The notes: generated by a model from the sequence alone, not told the origin. Counted from the first letter of the stretch, positions 1-7,080 are shown. The stretch is DNA of 22,228 bases from a virus (IMGVR_UViG_3300042294_001510:1-22228), one strand, 5' to 3'. Numbers and translations are program-made.

Positions 1-528
1 CAGGCGGAGAGCCTGCGCGCATCGTTCGGGCGACGCCACGAAGGTCTTCGTAACATGCACAAGATCGCGGTTCTAACGGGCGGCGCGGACTTCAAGACGC
101 TCTCGTTCAAGCCGTCGGATCTTGCGATCGTGGAGCACATGGAAGCAGGCACGCAAGCGATCGCCCGACTGTATGGCGTACCGCTGCATCTGCTTCAGCT
201 ACCGGGCGGCAACTCGTCATACAACAGTCTGGAGATCGTCTCACGAGAGTGGCTGATGCTTGGGTTGGGCAGCCTCATCTCACGCCTTGAGGCTGGACTC
301 CAGCGGCTCATCGTCGGCGACACCACGTTCATCAAGTTCAACGTAGACAGCATGCTGCGACCGCTGACCAAGGAACGCTTCGACGCGTACGCCGTGGCTT
401 TGAACAACGGCTTCCTGAGCCTCAACGAAGTGCGCACTTTGGAAGACCGTCCACCAGTCGGGCCAGAGGGCGACGCCTTCCGCCAGCCACTCAACATCGG
501 CACCGTCGGGCAAGAGCCACAGCCGTAA
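1..528 (+). CDS. Phage portal protein, C-terminal part (5' end outside window)
   Basis: The frame is open from base 1 to TAA at 526-528, so 175 residues are visible and the gene starts upstream of the window. The segment has the look of the HK97/SPP1-type portal: an ESLRASFGRRHEGLRN helix, a short beta region (KIAVLTGGADFKTLSF), then 'GVPLHLLQLPGGNSSYNSLE', followed by long helices with ERFDAYAVALNNGFLSLNEVR. In the family this part forms the crown and wing around the dodecameric DNA channel at one capsid vertex. An ATG at 55 lies in the middle of conserved sequence and is not a believable start. The TAA overlaps the next ATG by one base, so translation is probably coupled to the protease gene. 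Identification is by motif and by its place directly before protease and capsid genes. Confidence 0.9.
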   Translation, partial: QAESLRASFGRRHEGLRNMHKIAVLTGGADFKTLSFKPSDLAIVEHMEAGTQAIARLYGVPLHLLQLPGGNSSYNSLEIVSREWLMLGLGSLISRLEAGLQRLIVGDTTFIKFNVDSMLRPLTKERFDAYAVALNNGFLSLNEVRTLEDRPPVGPEGDAFRQPLNIGTVGQEPQP

Positions 529-2024
529 TGTCATACGTCATCGCTGATCTGGACGGCACTCTCGTGCTTGACAACGATCAGCCAAACCAGCCGCTGATTG
601 ACGCGCTGAATGATCAGGTCATGTCTGGTGACGTGGAGATCATCATCGTCAGCGCCCGCAAGATCGACCGCCTGACAGAGACTCGCGCATGGCTGCAGGA
701 GTACGGCGTGGCTGGCGTGGAGCAGGTGCATCTCAACGACTTCGAAGGCAGCGCCTTCGCCACAGGGCTTCCGTTCAAGACGTACAAGTATGGACTGCTC
801 GTAGATGAGTACGGCGCTGATGAGATCGCCTATGCCGTAGACAACGACGCCGACGTGCGCGCTATGGCTGAGGGTTTGGGTATCAAGGCGCTGAGCCCAG
901 AGCAGGCGGTGAGCGAAGAGCGCGCCATCGTGAGCGTCCCCAACTACATCGCAGCTGCAGCCAAGGCGGGGCTGGAGGCGTATGAGGGCGGGCTCGGAGG
1001 CGACGGCTTGCAGGATGCGACGATCCGTGAGGCACGTCAGCTCGCAGAGGGCCGCGTAGATGATGAGAAGGTGGCGCGCATGGCTCCATGGATTCGCCGC
1101 CATCGCGGCGACTGGGAGGGCGTACCGCAGAACAGCGACCCCGAGCATCCTGACTTCCCAGCACCGGGAGCCGTGGCTGCACTGCTCTGGGGCGTGAATC
1201 CCGTAGACACAAACGGCGCTGATCGCGTGCTGGCTTGGGCAGATAGTATCAACGACACCACTCAGCAAGAGGAGAACTCCATGGCACGAGAGCACGAAAC
1301 GCGCGCACTACCGCTCGGCGACTTCACCGTTACCGAAGGCGAAGACGGGCAGAAGACCTTCACGGGATACGCAGCCGTCTTCGGCGCGGAGTCTCAGGGG
1401 CTGCCGTTCATCGAGCGCATCGCCAACGGTGCGTTCAGCCGTGCGATCAAGCAGGCGGAGCAGGGGCGCCGCGTCATCAAGTTCCTACACGGTCACGATG
1501 AGAGCCGCATGCTGGCGACTACCGCGAGCGGGCGCCTCACGCTGACTGAGGATAACGTCGGGCTCAAGGTGGAGGCGCGACTTGATCCATCAGATCCAGA
1601 CGCCGCAGCCGTAATCAGCAAGCTCACCAACGAAGCCAAAGCCATGGGCATGTCGTTCGGGTTCACCGTGCCAAAGAACGGGCAGCAGTGGCACGAAGAC
1701 GGCAGCCGCACGCTGACTGAGATTGGGCTGCTCGAAGTCTCCACGCTCTCGGGCCATACGCCTGCATACCCTGCAACGCTCGGGCTGACTGCCGTGCGCA
1801 AGATCGCGCCGAACAAGATCGGCGTGGACGGCGATGCTCTCGTTGAGACTCTTGAAGCCGTCAAGGCTGGCAACACTCTTGACGCTGATCAGACGGCGCT
1901 GCTCGATGCAGTGCGCGCCAAGTTGGGCGCAGCACCCGAGCCCGTCATTGAAGCAACTGCCCCGGCTGGTGAGCACCACACGATTGTGGCAGCCCGCCTG
2001 AAGTTGGAGCAGTTGAAGGGATAA
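528..2024 (+). CDS. HAD-phosphatase / prohead serine protease fusion (498 aa)
   Basis: Three parts are visible. Residues 1-125 look like a HAD hydrolase of the polynucleotide 3'-phosphatase type: DLDGT at 7-11, VSARK at 41-45 and AVDNDADV near 103-110. Residues about 160-242 form a compact helical region (IREARQLAEGRVDDEKVARM, WIRRHRGDW, ALLWGVNP) that I associate with phage proteins around portal and protease genes. Residues 252-498 are an HK97-type prohead protease (peptidase U35/S78 group) with a likely triad: His in HGHD (321-324), Ser376 in MSFGF and Glu403 in LLEVS. The protease trims the capsid scaffold during maturation; a role for the HAD part is unknown. The ATG overlaps the portal TAA. 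A second in-frame start at 1281 would release the protease alone. The last 70 residues may be a scaffold-like tail. Confidence 0.85.
   Translation: MSYVIADLDGTLVLDNDQPNQPLIDALNDQVMSGDVEIIIVSARKIDRLTETRAWLQEYGVAGVEQVHLNDFEGSAFATGLPFKTYKYGLLVDEYGADEIAYAVDNDADVRAMAEGLGIKALSPEQAVSEERAIVSVPNYIAAAAKAGLEAYEGGLGGDGLQDATIREARQLAEGRVDDEKVARMAPWIRRHRGDWEGVPQNSDPEHPDFPAPGAVAALLWGVNPVDTNGADRVLAWADSINDTTQQEENSMAREHETRALPLGDFTVTEGEDGQKTFTGYAAVFGAESQGLPFIERIANGAFSRAIKQAEQGRRVIKFLHGHDESRMLATTASGRLTLTEDNVGLKVEARLDPSDPDAAAVISKLTNEAKAMGMSFGFTVPKNGQQWHEDGSRTLTEIGLLEVSTLSGHTPAYPATLGLTAVRKIAPNKIGVDGDALVETLEAVKAGNTLDADQTALLDAVRAKLGAAPEPVIEATAPAGEHHTIVAARLKLEQLKG
1281..2024 (+). CDS. Internal in-frame start: prohead protease alone (247 aa)
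   Basis: Met252 of the fusion gene (ATG at 1281) is preceded by AGAGGAGAACTCC, giving an AGAGGAG ribosome site with 6 bases to the ATG. This site is better than the one before the full-length start at 528. The product would begin MAREHETRALPLGDF, exactly where HK97-type proteases usually begin, and would hold all three putative catalytic residues. I infer that the gene makes two proteins, the 498-aa fusion and a separate 247-aa protease, as in other phage head genes with nested starts. The ribosome site and frame are seen directly; production of both forms is inference. Confidence 0.6.
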   Translation: MAREHETRALPLGDFTVTEGEDGQKTFTGYAAVFGAESQGLPFIERIANGAFSRAIKQAEQGRRVIKFLHGHDESRMLATTASGRLTLTEDNVGLKVEARLDPSDPDAAAVISKLTNEAKAMGMSFGFTVPKNGQQWHEDGSRTLTEIGLLEVSTLSGHTPAYPATLGLTAVRKIAPNKIGVDGDALVETLEAVKAGNTLDADQTALLDAVRAKLGAAPEPVIEATAPAGEHHTIVAARLKLEQLKG

Positions 2025-2130
2025 ACTCCCAACAGCCCACGCGCCACGGTTCTTCTGGCTGATCATCAGAAGCGTCGGATAGGTGGCTCGGCGTATTGTG
2101 TAAACCCAGAGAAAGATGAAGGAGTCCACC

Positions 2131-3264
2131 ATGGACAGCATCAAGAATCTGGCTGAGAAGCGCGCCGCGCTGTTGACTGATGCTTCGGGCATCGTTGCAG
2201 ATGCAGCAGCCAAGGGCGAAGCCCTTTCGGCTGAGGCTCAGGCTCGTTTTGACGCCCTTACTTCGGAGGCTTCAGTTGTTGCTTCCGCCATCACTTCAGA
2301 GAAGATCGCTGCTGAGGCCCGTGCCGCAGCCGACGCTGCTCGCTCGGAGAAGGCAGTTGCCTTCGCCCCAGCGGCTGAGTCGACCCGTGACCTGTCCGCT
2401 GAGCTTCGCCGAATCGCCCGAGACGGCGGCACGGTTGAGCTTCGTGACATCACGAAGGCGACCTTCACGCAGGCAGTTGAGCAGGGTGACCGCTTCTGGA
2501 TCACCGCTGGTCAGGTCAACCCGTTCGTTGATCCTGCCGTTGTTTCCGTCATCCAGCTCGAGAAGGGCAACGTTCTTGCTCTTCCACGAACGACCGCTCT
2601 CGGCACTGCAGCCGCAGTTTCCGAAGGCTCGTCGATCGGTGAGTCGGACGGCACGAACTCGTCCCTCAGCCTGACGCCAGTGAAGTACGCTTCACTTCTT
2701 CAGGTCGGAATCGAGACTGTTCAGGATCAGATGTTCGACGTAGCCTCATGGGCCACGGAGAAATTGGCTGCCGAGCTATCAGTAGCACATGGGGCAGTTG
2801 CTGCTCCTGCTGTTGCTGCAGCTGCGACGGTTGGCGTTCAGGGTGCGGCAGTTGCCCCAACCTACGCGAACCTTGTCAGCCTCATCTATTCGGTGAAGCA
2901 GCAGTATCGTCGCGCAGCGAAGCGCGGCTTCCTTATGAACGACACCACGCTTGGTGCCGTTATGGGCTTGGTTGACGGCGCGAGCCGACCAATCTTCGTG
3001 CCGGGCGATCAGAACCGCCCAGACACGATCCTTGGCTTCCCAGTCTATTCAGCCGCTCTCGTCGACAACGGTGACGAAGCTCTCTCGATCGCTTTCGGCG
3101 ATCTTGGAAGCGTGTACACTGCCATCGCTGGGGCGCCTGCAATCGAAGCTGACCGATCGTTCGCGTTCGGAACAGGGCTCGTGTCTTATCGCGGAATCCT
3201 CCGCGGTGCGACCGGGCTCATTGACCCTAACGCCGTGAAGACGTTCAAGGGCGCGAACGTCTAA
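2131..3264 (+). CDS. Major capsid protein, HK97 fold (377 aa)
   Basis: The first 70 residues are Ala/Glu-rich and helical, typical of the scaffold-like delta domain that the prohead protease removes. The rest follows the HK97-fold pattern: WITAGQVNPFVDPAVVSV, a long N-arm/E-loop region with LALPRTTALGTAAAVSEG, then GFLMNDTTL, ILGFPVYSA, IAFGDLGSVY and a C-terminal beta region. Length is normal for the family. ATG at 2131 is chosen because AAGGAG sits just before it; the in-frame ATG at 2116 contains this site in its own codons and has no good site of its own. Codon use leans to T-ending codons (GCT, GTT, CTT) more than in neighbouring genes, as expected for the most expressed phage protein. 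A strong hairpin follows the stop. Confidence 0.93.
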   Translation: MDSIKNLAEKRAALLTDASGIVADAAAKGEALSAEAQARFDALTSEASVVASAITSEKIAAEARAAADAARSEKAVAFAPAAESTRDLSAELRRIARDGGTVELRDITKATFTQAVEQGDRFWITAGQVNPFVDPAVVSVIQLEKGNVLALPRTTALGTAAAVSEGSSIGESDGTNSSLSLTPVKYASLLQVGIETVQDQMFDVASWATEKLAAELSVAHGAVAAPAVAAAATVGVQGAAVAPTYANLVSLIYSVKQQYRRAAKRGFLMNDTTLGAVMGLVDGASRPIFVPGDQNRPDTILGFPVYSAALVDNGDEALSIAFGDLGSVYTAIAGAPAIEADRSFAFGTGLVSYRGILRGATGLIDPNAVKTFKGANV

Positions 3265-3290
3265 TCCTTCGGGACTAGACTCGCAGGCGG

Positions 3291-3320
3291 CGGGGAGTCG
3301 GGCTTCGGCTCGGCTCCCCG
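3291..3320 (+). terminator. Terminator-like hairpin after the capsid gene
   Basis: CGGGGAGTCGGGC and GCTCGGCTCCCCG form a 13-pair stem (two G-U pairs) closed by a TTCG tetraloop with the favoured C-G closing pair. It lies 26 bases after the capsid stop and 22 bases before the next start. There is no T-run, so it could be a weak or partial terminator, or a structure that protects the 3' end of the capsid message. Confidence 0.6.
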
Positions 3321-3342
3321 TCACCATTAGCAGGAGGGCAAC

Positions 3343-3573
3343 ATGAAAGTGCGACTCATCTATCGACTAGACGGCACCCGCAACGGGCAGCCATGGCCCG
3401 CCATTGGCGGCGAGATTGACCTGCCAACCAGCGAAGCCATCAACCTCATCAGCCACGGCTACGCCGTGCCAGTGCCCGTGCCACAGGTGCAGGAGCGTGC
3501 AACGCTTGAGCAGGAGCCTGAGCGCGCTACACTTCCGAAGACAACCTCCAAGCCACGCAAGGGGAGAAATTAA
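3343..3573 (+). CDS. Small neck-region protein, function unknown (76 aa)
   Basis: ATG at 3343 has a clear AGGAGGG ribosome site. The protein starts with a beta strand (MKVRLIYRLDGT), continues with a GG...IDLPTSEAINLISHGYAV segment in the form of a strand plus helix, and ends in a basic, charged tail (KTTSKPRKGRN). A small protein of this shape is common between capsid and connector genes of siphoviruses. It resembles the 64-aa protein at 4865 in layout. The stop TAA overlaps the next ATG by one base. I do not recognise a function. Confidence 0.75.
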   Translation: MKVRLIYRLDGTRNGQPWPAIGGEIDLPTSEAINLISHGYAVPVPVPQVQERATLEQEPERATLPKTTSKPRKGRN

Positions 3574-3833
3574 TGGCAGTTGCAAGCGTTCACAAAAGCA
3601 TCAACGCATCCACGCCGACGCTGCTCGTTCAGGCTGACACTGACGGCTGCATCGTCTACGTGCACACGCAGGTCACCATCTGGCTAGGCGGAGCGACCGT
3701 GAGCAGCAGCACCGGGATGCGCCTTGACTCAGCGGCTGGGCCCGTAGAGATTCGACTCCAGCCAACTGACGCGCTCTATGCCGTGAGCAACTCGGGCACC
3801 CAGACGGTCACCCTCATGACGGTGGGCAACTGA
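3573..3833 (+). CDS. Small beta-rich virion protein candidate (86 aa)
   Basis: The sequence is almost all predicted beta strand (CIVYVHTQVTIWLGGATV, GPVEIRLQPTDALYAVSN, QTVTLMTVGN), with no signal peptide or membrane segment. Proteins of this type are common just after the capsid gene and may be decoration or neck proteins; that is inference from shape and position. The ribosome site AAGGGGAG lies at the end of the previous gene, and both ends overlap neighbours by one base (TAATG and TGATG), so it is translated as part of a coupled string. Confidence 0.7.
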   Translation: MAVASVHKSINASTPTLLVQADTDGCIVYVHTQVTIWLGGATVSSSTGMRLDSAAGPVEIRLQPTDALYAVSNSGTQTVTLMTVGN

Positions 3834-4435
3834 TGAGCTACGCCACGCTTGCCGAGTTCAAGAGCAGCATCGGAATCACTGACTCCACGGACGACACCCC
3901 GCTGCAGTCATGCCTTGACGCTGCCGATCAACTCATCAACAACTACGTCGACACGAAGGTCGGCTTCGGACAGACGGCAAGCCAGACGCGCTACTACACC
4001 GCCGACCGCTTTGACTTCGTCCTCACTGACCCGATCGTATCCGTCAGCCAGTTGGCGACGGACATCAACGGGGACGGCACCTATTCGCAGGTGTGGACGT
4101 CGAACGACTACATCCTTGCACCGCGCAACGCAGCACTAGACTCCCGCCCGTACACGGAGATTGACACCAGCCCGTTCAGCAATGCCGACTACAACTTCCC
4201 CGTTGGGTACCTTGAAGTCAAGGTCACTGGCGTCTTCGGCTGGCCATCAGTCCCAGCAGCCGTCAAGCAGGCGGCGCTGATTCAGGCTGGCGCAATCTGG
4301 TCAAGCCGCACCGCCCCCTTCGGCGTGATCGGCTCGCAGGACTTGGGCGGCGTGCTCCGCATGAGTGCAGCCCTGCACCCTGAAGCCCGCATCCTGCTCG
4401 AGCCGTACCGCCTGCGCGGCGGGCTCGCCATCTGA
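3833..4435 (+). CDS. Head-tail connector (adaptor), gp6-like (200 aa)
   Basis: The N-terminus MSYATLAEFKSSIGITD followed by LQSCLDAADQLINNYVDTKVGF is the usual opening of gp6-like head-tail connectors of HK97-type phages. Later parts fit too: RYYTADRFDFVLTDPIVSVSQL, then GYLEVKVTGVFGWPSVPAAV and the closing helix KQAALIQAGAIWSSR. The adaptor forms a ring below the portal and links the filled head to the tail. Length is normal for the longer members. Start and stop overlap neighbours by one base (TGATG). Confidence 0.82.
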   Translation: MSYATLAEFKSSIGITDSTDDTPLQSCLDAADQLINNYVDTKVGFGQTASQTRYYTADRFDFVLTDPIVSVSQLATDINGDGTYSQVWTSNDYILAPRNAALDSRPYTEIDTSPFSNADYNFPVGYLEVKVTGVFGWPSVPAAVKQAALIQAGAIWSSRTAPFGVIGSQDLGGVLRMSAALHPEARILLEPYRLRGGLAI

Positions 4436-4872
4436 TGAACGACCTCACGATTCACCAAGCCGTAGCGGCTCGCCTAGTCGCAGCCACGAAGCCAGCGGGG
4501 TACACGCTCCGAGCAGCGCACGCCACCCCGCCCGACAATCTCGCCGTGGTGCCTGCAGCCGTCTGCATCCCCGGCGGCGACACCATCAGCTACGGCACGG
4601 GCGGGAGCCGCACCACCCTGCTCACGGTCAGCGTCGTAATCTATCTGCAGGAGCAGGCTGACATGGCTCGCAAGTATGCCGACCTGCTCACGTGGCGCAC
4701 GTGGCTCCGTGGGGTGTTCGACGGGCAGGTGCAACTAAACACAGCCGACGTGGCTCAGGCAATCGTCACAAGCACTACAATCGGCACAGATACTTGGAGC
4801 GACGTGATCTACCTAACGATCACGGCTGAGCTGCAGGTGAGTATTCTTGAGGGAGTAAACGTCAGTGCCTGA
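4435..4872 (+). CDS. Probable tail terminator / head-tail joining protein (145 aa)
   Basis: A mixed alpha/beta protein opening with a helix (MNDLTIHQAVAARLVAAT) followed by strands with a YTLRAAH, GGDTISYG and TLLTVSVVIYLQ pattern, and ending in a long strand (DVIYLTITAELQVSIL). Position between the connector and the tail tube gene is where the tail terminator or neck stopper is normally encoded. That assignment rests on gene order and fold impression more than on a named motif. It overlaps the connector stop by one base and the next GTG start by eight bases. Confidence 0.6.
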   Translation: MNDLTIHQAVAARLVAATKPAGYTLRAAHATPPDNLAVVPAAVCIPGGDTISYGTGGSRTTLLTVSVVIYLQEQADMARKYADLLTWRTWLRGVFDGQVQLNTADVAQAIVTSTTIGTDTWSDVIYLTITAELQVSILEGVNVSA

Positions 4873-5059
4873 TACGCTTCGCACGCTTCTGGTCAAGGTT
4901 GTTCAGCCCCGCGCTGAGGGCAACCCCTACCTCCCAGCGTCTGACGACGTTGTCGAACTGGACGCCGCAGTTGCCACATCGCTGGCAGCCAGCGGGCTCG
5001 TTGAAATCGTGGACAATAAGCCCAACGCCAAGACGGCGAAATCAGAGAAGGAGTCATAA
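4865..5059 (+). CDS. Small protein before tail tube gene, unknown (64 aa)
   Basis: A GTG start at 4865 with GAGGGAG about 10 bases upstream, overlapping the previous gene by 8 bases. The sequence is LRTLLVKVVQPRAEG, then [20 protein letters not shown] and a charged Lys-rich tail (KTAKSEKES). It repeats the design of the 76-aa protein at 3343: strand, loop, strand-helix with a final 'sGxA/V', basic tail. No function is recognised; the position suggests a neck or tail accessory protein. Confidence 0.65.
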   Translation: MPDTLRTLLVKVVQPRAEGNPYLPASDDVVELDAAVATSLAASGLVEIVDNKPNAKTAKSEKES

Positions 5060-5062
5060 GTC

Positions 5063-6073
5063 ATGCCAACGCTAGGCGCTAAGTCTTTCACGAAGGTCGT
5101 CGTCAAGAGCGAGAGCGGCTATGGCACGCCTGCAAGCTTCAACGACGCCAACGGCGAACTCCTTCACACGGACATCGTCGGCATCGTTGACCCGGGCGTG
5201 ACCGTTGACTTGGCTGATGATAAGAGCGTCGGCATCCGCCCACGCCGCGTCGCCGCTTCAGCAACCATCACCGCCAAGGCTCCAGTCGTCAGCTTCGGCG
5301 AAGCGCCTGCGTCACTCCGCACGCTGCCAATCATCTTCGATTCACTCGCCACCATCACCCCAACGGGCTCGGGCCCGTACACGTGGGCGTACGCTCCAAG
5401 CCAGACGGACGTTGACACGCTTGAGACCTACTCGCTCTACGTCACGGACGGCGTGCAGAAGTTCATCATCGACGGCTGCGTGCCAACGGAGATCACCCTC
5501 AGCGCCGATCAGTCGGGCCTTCTGCAGATGGGCACCACGTGGGCTGGACGCGCACTGAGCACCACCACGGACACCAGCACCGCTGCCTTCGCCGCGCAGT
5601 ACTTCATCCCGGGGCGACTCTTCGGGCTGAAGACGCACGGCTCCATGATCACTGCGAAGACGGGCACGGGCACCGCCTACTCCAGCTTCATCACGAACTG
5701 GAGCCTCACCCTTATGCCGGGCGCTGCCCCGCTGCAGGTGTTGAACGGCTCCACCACGAACGTGAACGCTGGCGGCGTCGCCTACACGGGCGCCCTTGAC
5801 GGCACCCTTGAGTTGACCATCGCATCGAACAGCGCCGCCACCAGCGCCTTCCCAGTCGGCGACATCGGCACCACGAAGTTCGTTCAGGTGCAGGGACTTG
5901 ACGCCAACGGCTACGGCTTCACCGCCAACATCTGCGGCGTCGTTGAGAACGTCAGCGTCATCGGCTCAGAGTCCGACGGGTTGATCCTCAACACCGTGAC
6001 CCTGCAGCTCGCCAGCAACGGCACGAACTCGATTCTCTGCTGGGTGGATTCACCACTCTCGGCGCGCCCATAA
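5063..6073 (+). CDS. Major tail tube protein (336 aa)
   Basis: A beta-rich protein with a typical tube-protein opening (MPTLGAKSFTKVVVKSESGYGTP) and repeated strand pairs, including VPTEITLSADQSGLLQMGTTW, a pattern common in phage tube proteins where one domain carries 'i..g.t..sG.l....sf.g'. It lies directly before the tail chaperone genes, as in most siphoviruses. It is larger than minimal tube proteins (about 150-250 aa), so an extra surface domain is possible. ATG at 5063 is preceded by AAGGAG 9 bases upstream. It should polymerise as stacked hexamers around the tape measure. Confidence 0.78.
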   Translation: MPTLGAKSFTKVVVKSESGYGTPASFNDANGELLHTDIVGIVDPGVTVDLADDKSVGIRPRRVAASATITAKAPVVSFGEAPASLRTLPIIFDSLATITPTGSGPYTWAYAPSQTDVDTLETYSLYVTDGVQKFIIDGCVPTEITLSADQSGLLQMGTTWAGRALSTTTDTSTAAFAAQYFIPGRLFGLKTHGSMITAKTGTGTAYSSFITNWSLTLMPGAAPLQVLNGSTTNVNAGGVAYTGALDGTLELTIASNSAATSAFPVGDIGTTKFVQVQGLDANGYGFTANICGVVENVSVIGSESDGLILNTVTLQLASNGTNSILCWVDSPLSARP

Positions 6074-6105
6074 AGTAGCCCGCTACAGGCGGGGAGGAGG
6101 AGCAC

Positions 6106-6396
6106 ATGGCAGGCACCGCAACTGATCCAGTGATCGTTCACCTAGACGGTGACTTCGCAGGCTGGCACGCAACCTTTCGCCCACTCACACGCATCAGCGC
6201 CCGCGTGCTGATTGACCTTGAGAGCGAGAGCATGGCGACACGCTTGCAGGCTTACACGAAGATGATCCTCAGCATTGAAGGCTGGAGCGATCTTGACGGC
6301 ACGCCTACCAGCGACCCGCTTGAGGCACCAGTGCAGGCCCTTGAAAACGCTGCTGAGAAGTTTATTGCTGAGGCTGCTGCACTCCCAAAAGCGTAA
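6106..6396 (+). CDS. Tail assembly chaperone, G form (96 aa)
   Basis: ATG at 6106 follows a very strong GGAGGAGGAG ribosome site. The protein (WHATFRPLTRISARVLIDLE, then EGWSDLDGTP and an Ala-rich C-terminal helix) has the size, place and acidic helical nature of siphovirus tail chaperones located between tube and tape measure genes. The normal stop is TAA at 6394-6396. A slippery heptamer just before the stop gives a longer product, described separately. In lambda the equivalent G and G-T proteins coat the tape measure and recruit tube subunits, and are absent from the finished virion. Confidence 0.8.
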   Translation: MAGTATDPVIVHLDGDFAGWHATFRPLTRISARVLIDLESESMATRLQAYTKMILSIEGWSDLDGTPTSDPLEAPVQALENAAEKFIAEAAALPKA

Positions 6397-6584
6397 GGCT
6401 TGCCGCCCGGCAGATTAGCCTTGGGCAAGCCGTCAAGCCACCGCCCGAGATCATCTTCCACATCTTGGCGAAAGAGTTCGGCAAGTTTCCGTGGGAAGTC
6501 GAAGAAGCGCCGCTAGACTTAGTCGTCAAGGCGTGGGCACTCTACGCCGAACTGCAGCCGAAAGAAGTGAAGCGTGGCCGCTAA
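6106..6584 (+). CDS. Tail assembly chaperone G-T fusion by -1 frameshift (159 aa)
   Basis: The first 95 codons are read to AAA at 6388-6390. A one-base slip back then re-reads base 6390 and continues to TAA at 6582-6584, adding 64 residues that begin SVRLAARQISLGQAV. The added part has a believable T-like sequence (PPPEIIFHILAKEFGKFP, WEVEEAPLDLVVKAWALYA). The downstream frame has no start codon with a ribosome site of its own, so frameshifting is the only evident way to make it. In lambda the ratio of short to fused form matters for tail assembly. The last 11 bases overlap the GTG start of the next gene. Confidence 0.85.
6384..6431 (+). promoter_or_regulatory. Programmed -1 ribosomal frameshift signal
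   Basis: The heptamer C CCA AAA (6384-6390) fits the X XXY YYZ slippery rule in the reading frame of the G gene. After a 6-base spacer holding the frame-0 stop, GGCTTGCC (6397-6404) and GGCAAGCC (6424-6431) pair perfectly over 8 bases with a 19-base loop. Spacing and arrangement match known stimulatory hairpins of tail chaperone genes. Confidence 0.85.
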
Positions 6585-7080
6585 GGGCAACGAGAAGGTC
6601 AGAATCTTCGTCACCCCTCAGTCGCTCAAGGCGACGGACGAACTGCGCCTTGGCTTCTTGGAATCAAGCAACCCGCGCAAGTTCAAGGCAATGCTGCAGC
6701 TCGCCACCCTGAACGCCGCCCGCACCATGGTCAAGCCGATCAAGGCAAAGGCACCCGTGCGCACTGGACGCCTAAGGGGCGCTATCGCTGCGCGCAAGGG
6801 TATAAACGACCGCCCCTCCAGCGTTGTCGGCGTGAAGGCGGGCAAGAGCCGGGGCGACATGAAGGGCGCATGGTATCGCTGGTTTGTGGTGAGTGGCACA
6901 TCTGGGGTGAGAAACACGAAGACACGGGGTAGAGTCAACGTCAAGCGCATCGCTGGGCGTGACTTTGTCAAGGACGCCGTCACTGAGCCGAGCGTGCAGG
7001 CTCGTGCCATTGAGGTGCTAAACAACACCGTCATGGCGTTCTTAGACGGCACCATCAAGTACAGGGGAAGAAGGGGCTGA
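6574..7080 (+). CDS. HK97 gp10-like protein (168 aa)
   Basis: GTG start at 6574 inside the last codons of the T frame. The core (MLQLATLNAARTMVKPIKAK followed by APVRTGRLRGAI) is the signature of HK97 gp10-family proteins, in which a helix is followed by 'aPvrTGrLr.si'. Later WYRWFVVSGTSGVR fits the 'y..fvEfGT' strand of that family. The family sits at the head-tail junction and is often called a tail completion or joining protein. Its usual place is before the tail terminator and tube gene; here it lies between the chaperone and tape measure. The protein is strongly basic. Confidence 0.78.
   Translation: MAAKGNEKVRIFVTPQSLKATDELRLGFLESSNPRKFKAMLQLATLNAARTMVKPIKAKAPVRTGRLRGAIAARKGINDRPSSVVGVKAGKSRGDMKGAWYRWFVVSGTSGVRNTKTRGRVNVKRIAGRDFVKDAVTEPSVQARAIEVLNNTVMAFLDGTIKYRGRRG

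Noticed and set aside
531-1295. Long open frame on the minus strand opposite the HAD/protease gene
   Set aside because: Composition is typical of a shadow of a high-GC gene; it has no ribosome site and no recognisable motif, and the + strand has motif-backed domains.
2025-2130. Promoter or terminator in the gap before the capsid gene
   Set aside because: Only a 6-pair stem (CTTCTG 2052-2057 with CAGAAG 2067-2072, 9-base loop) and no good -35/-10 pair are visible; not strong enough to call.
2180-2674. 164-codon frame inside the capsid gene
   Set aside because: A +1 shadow rich in Arg, Leu and Ser with no start signals.
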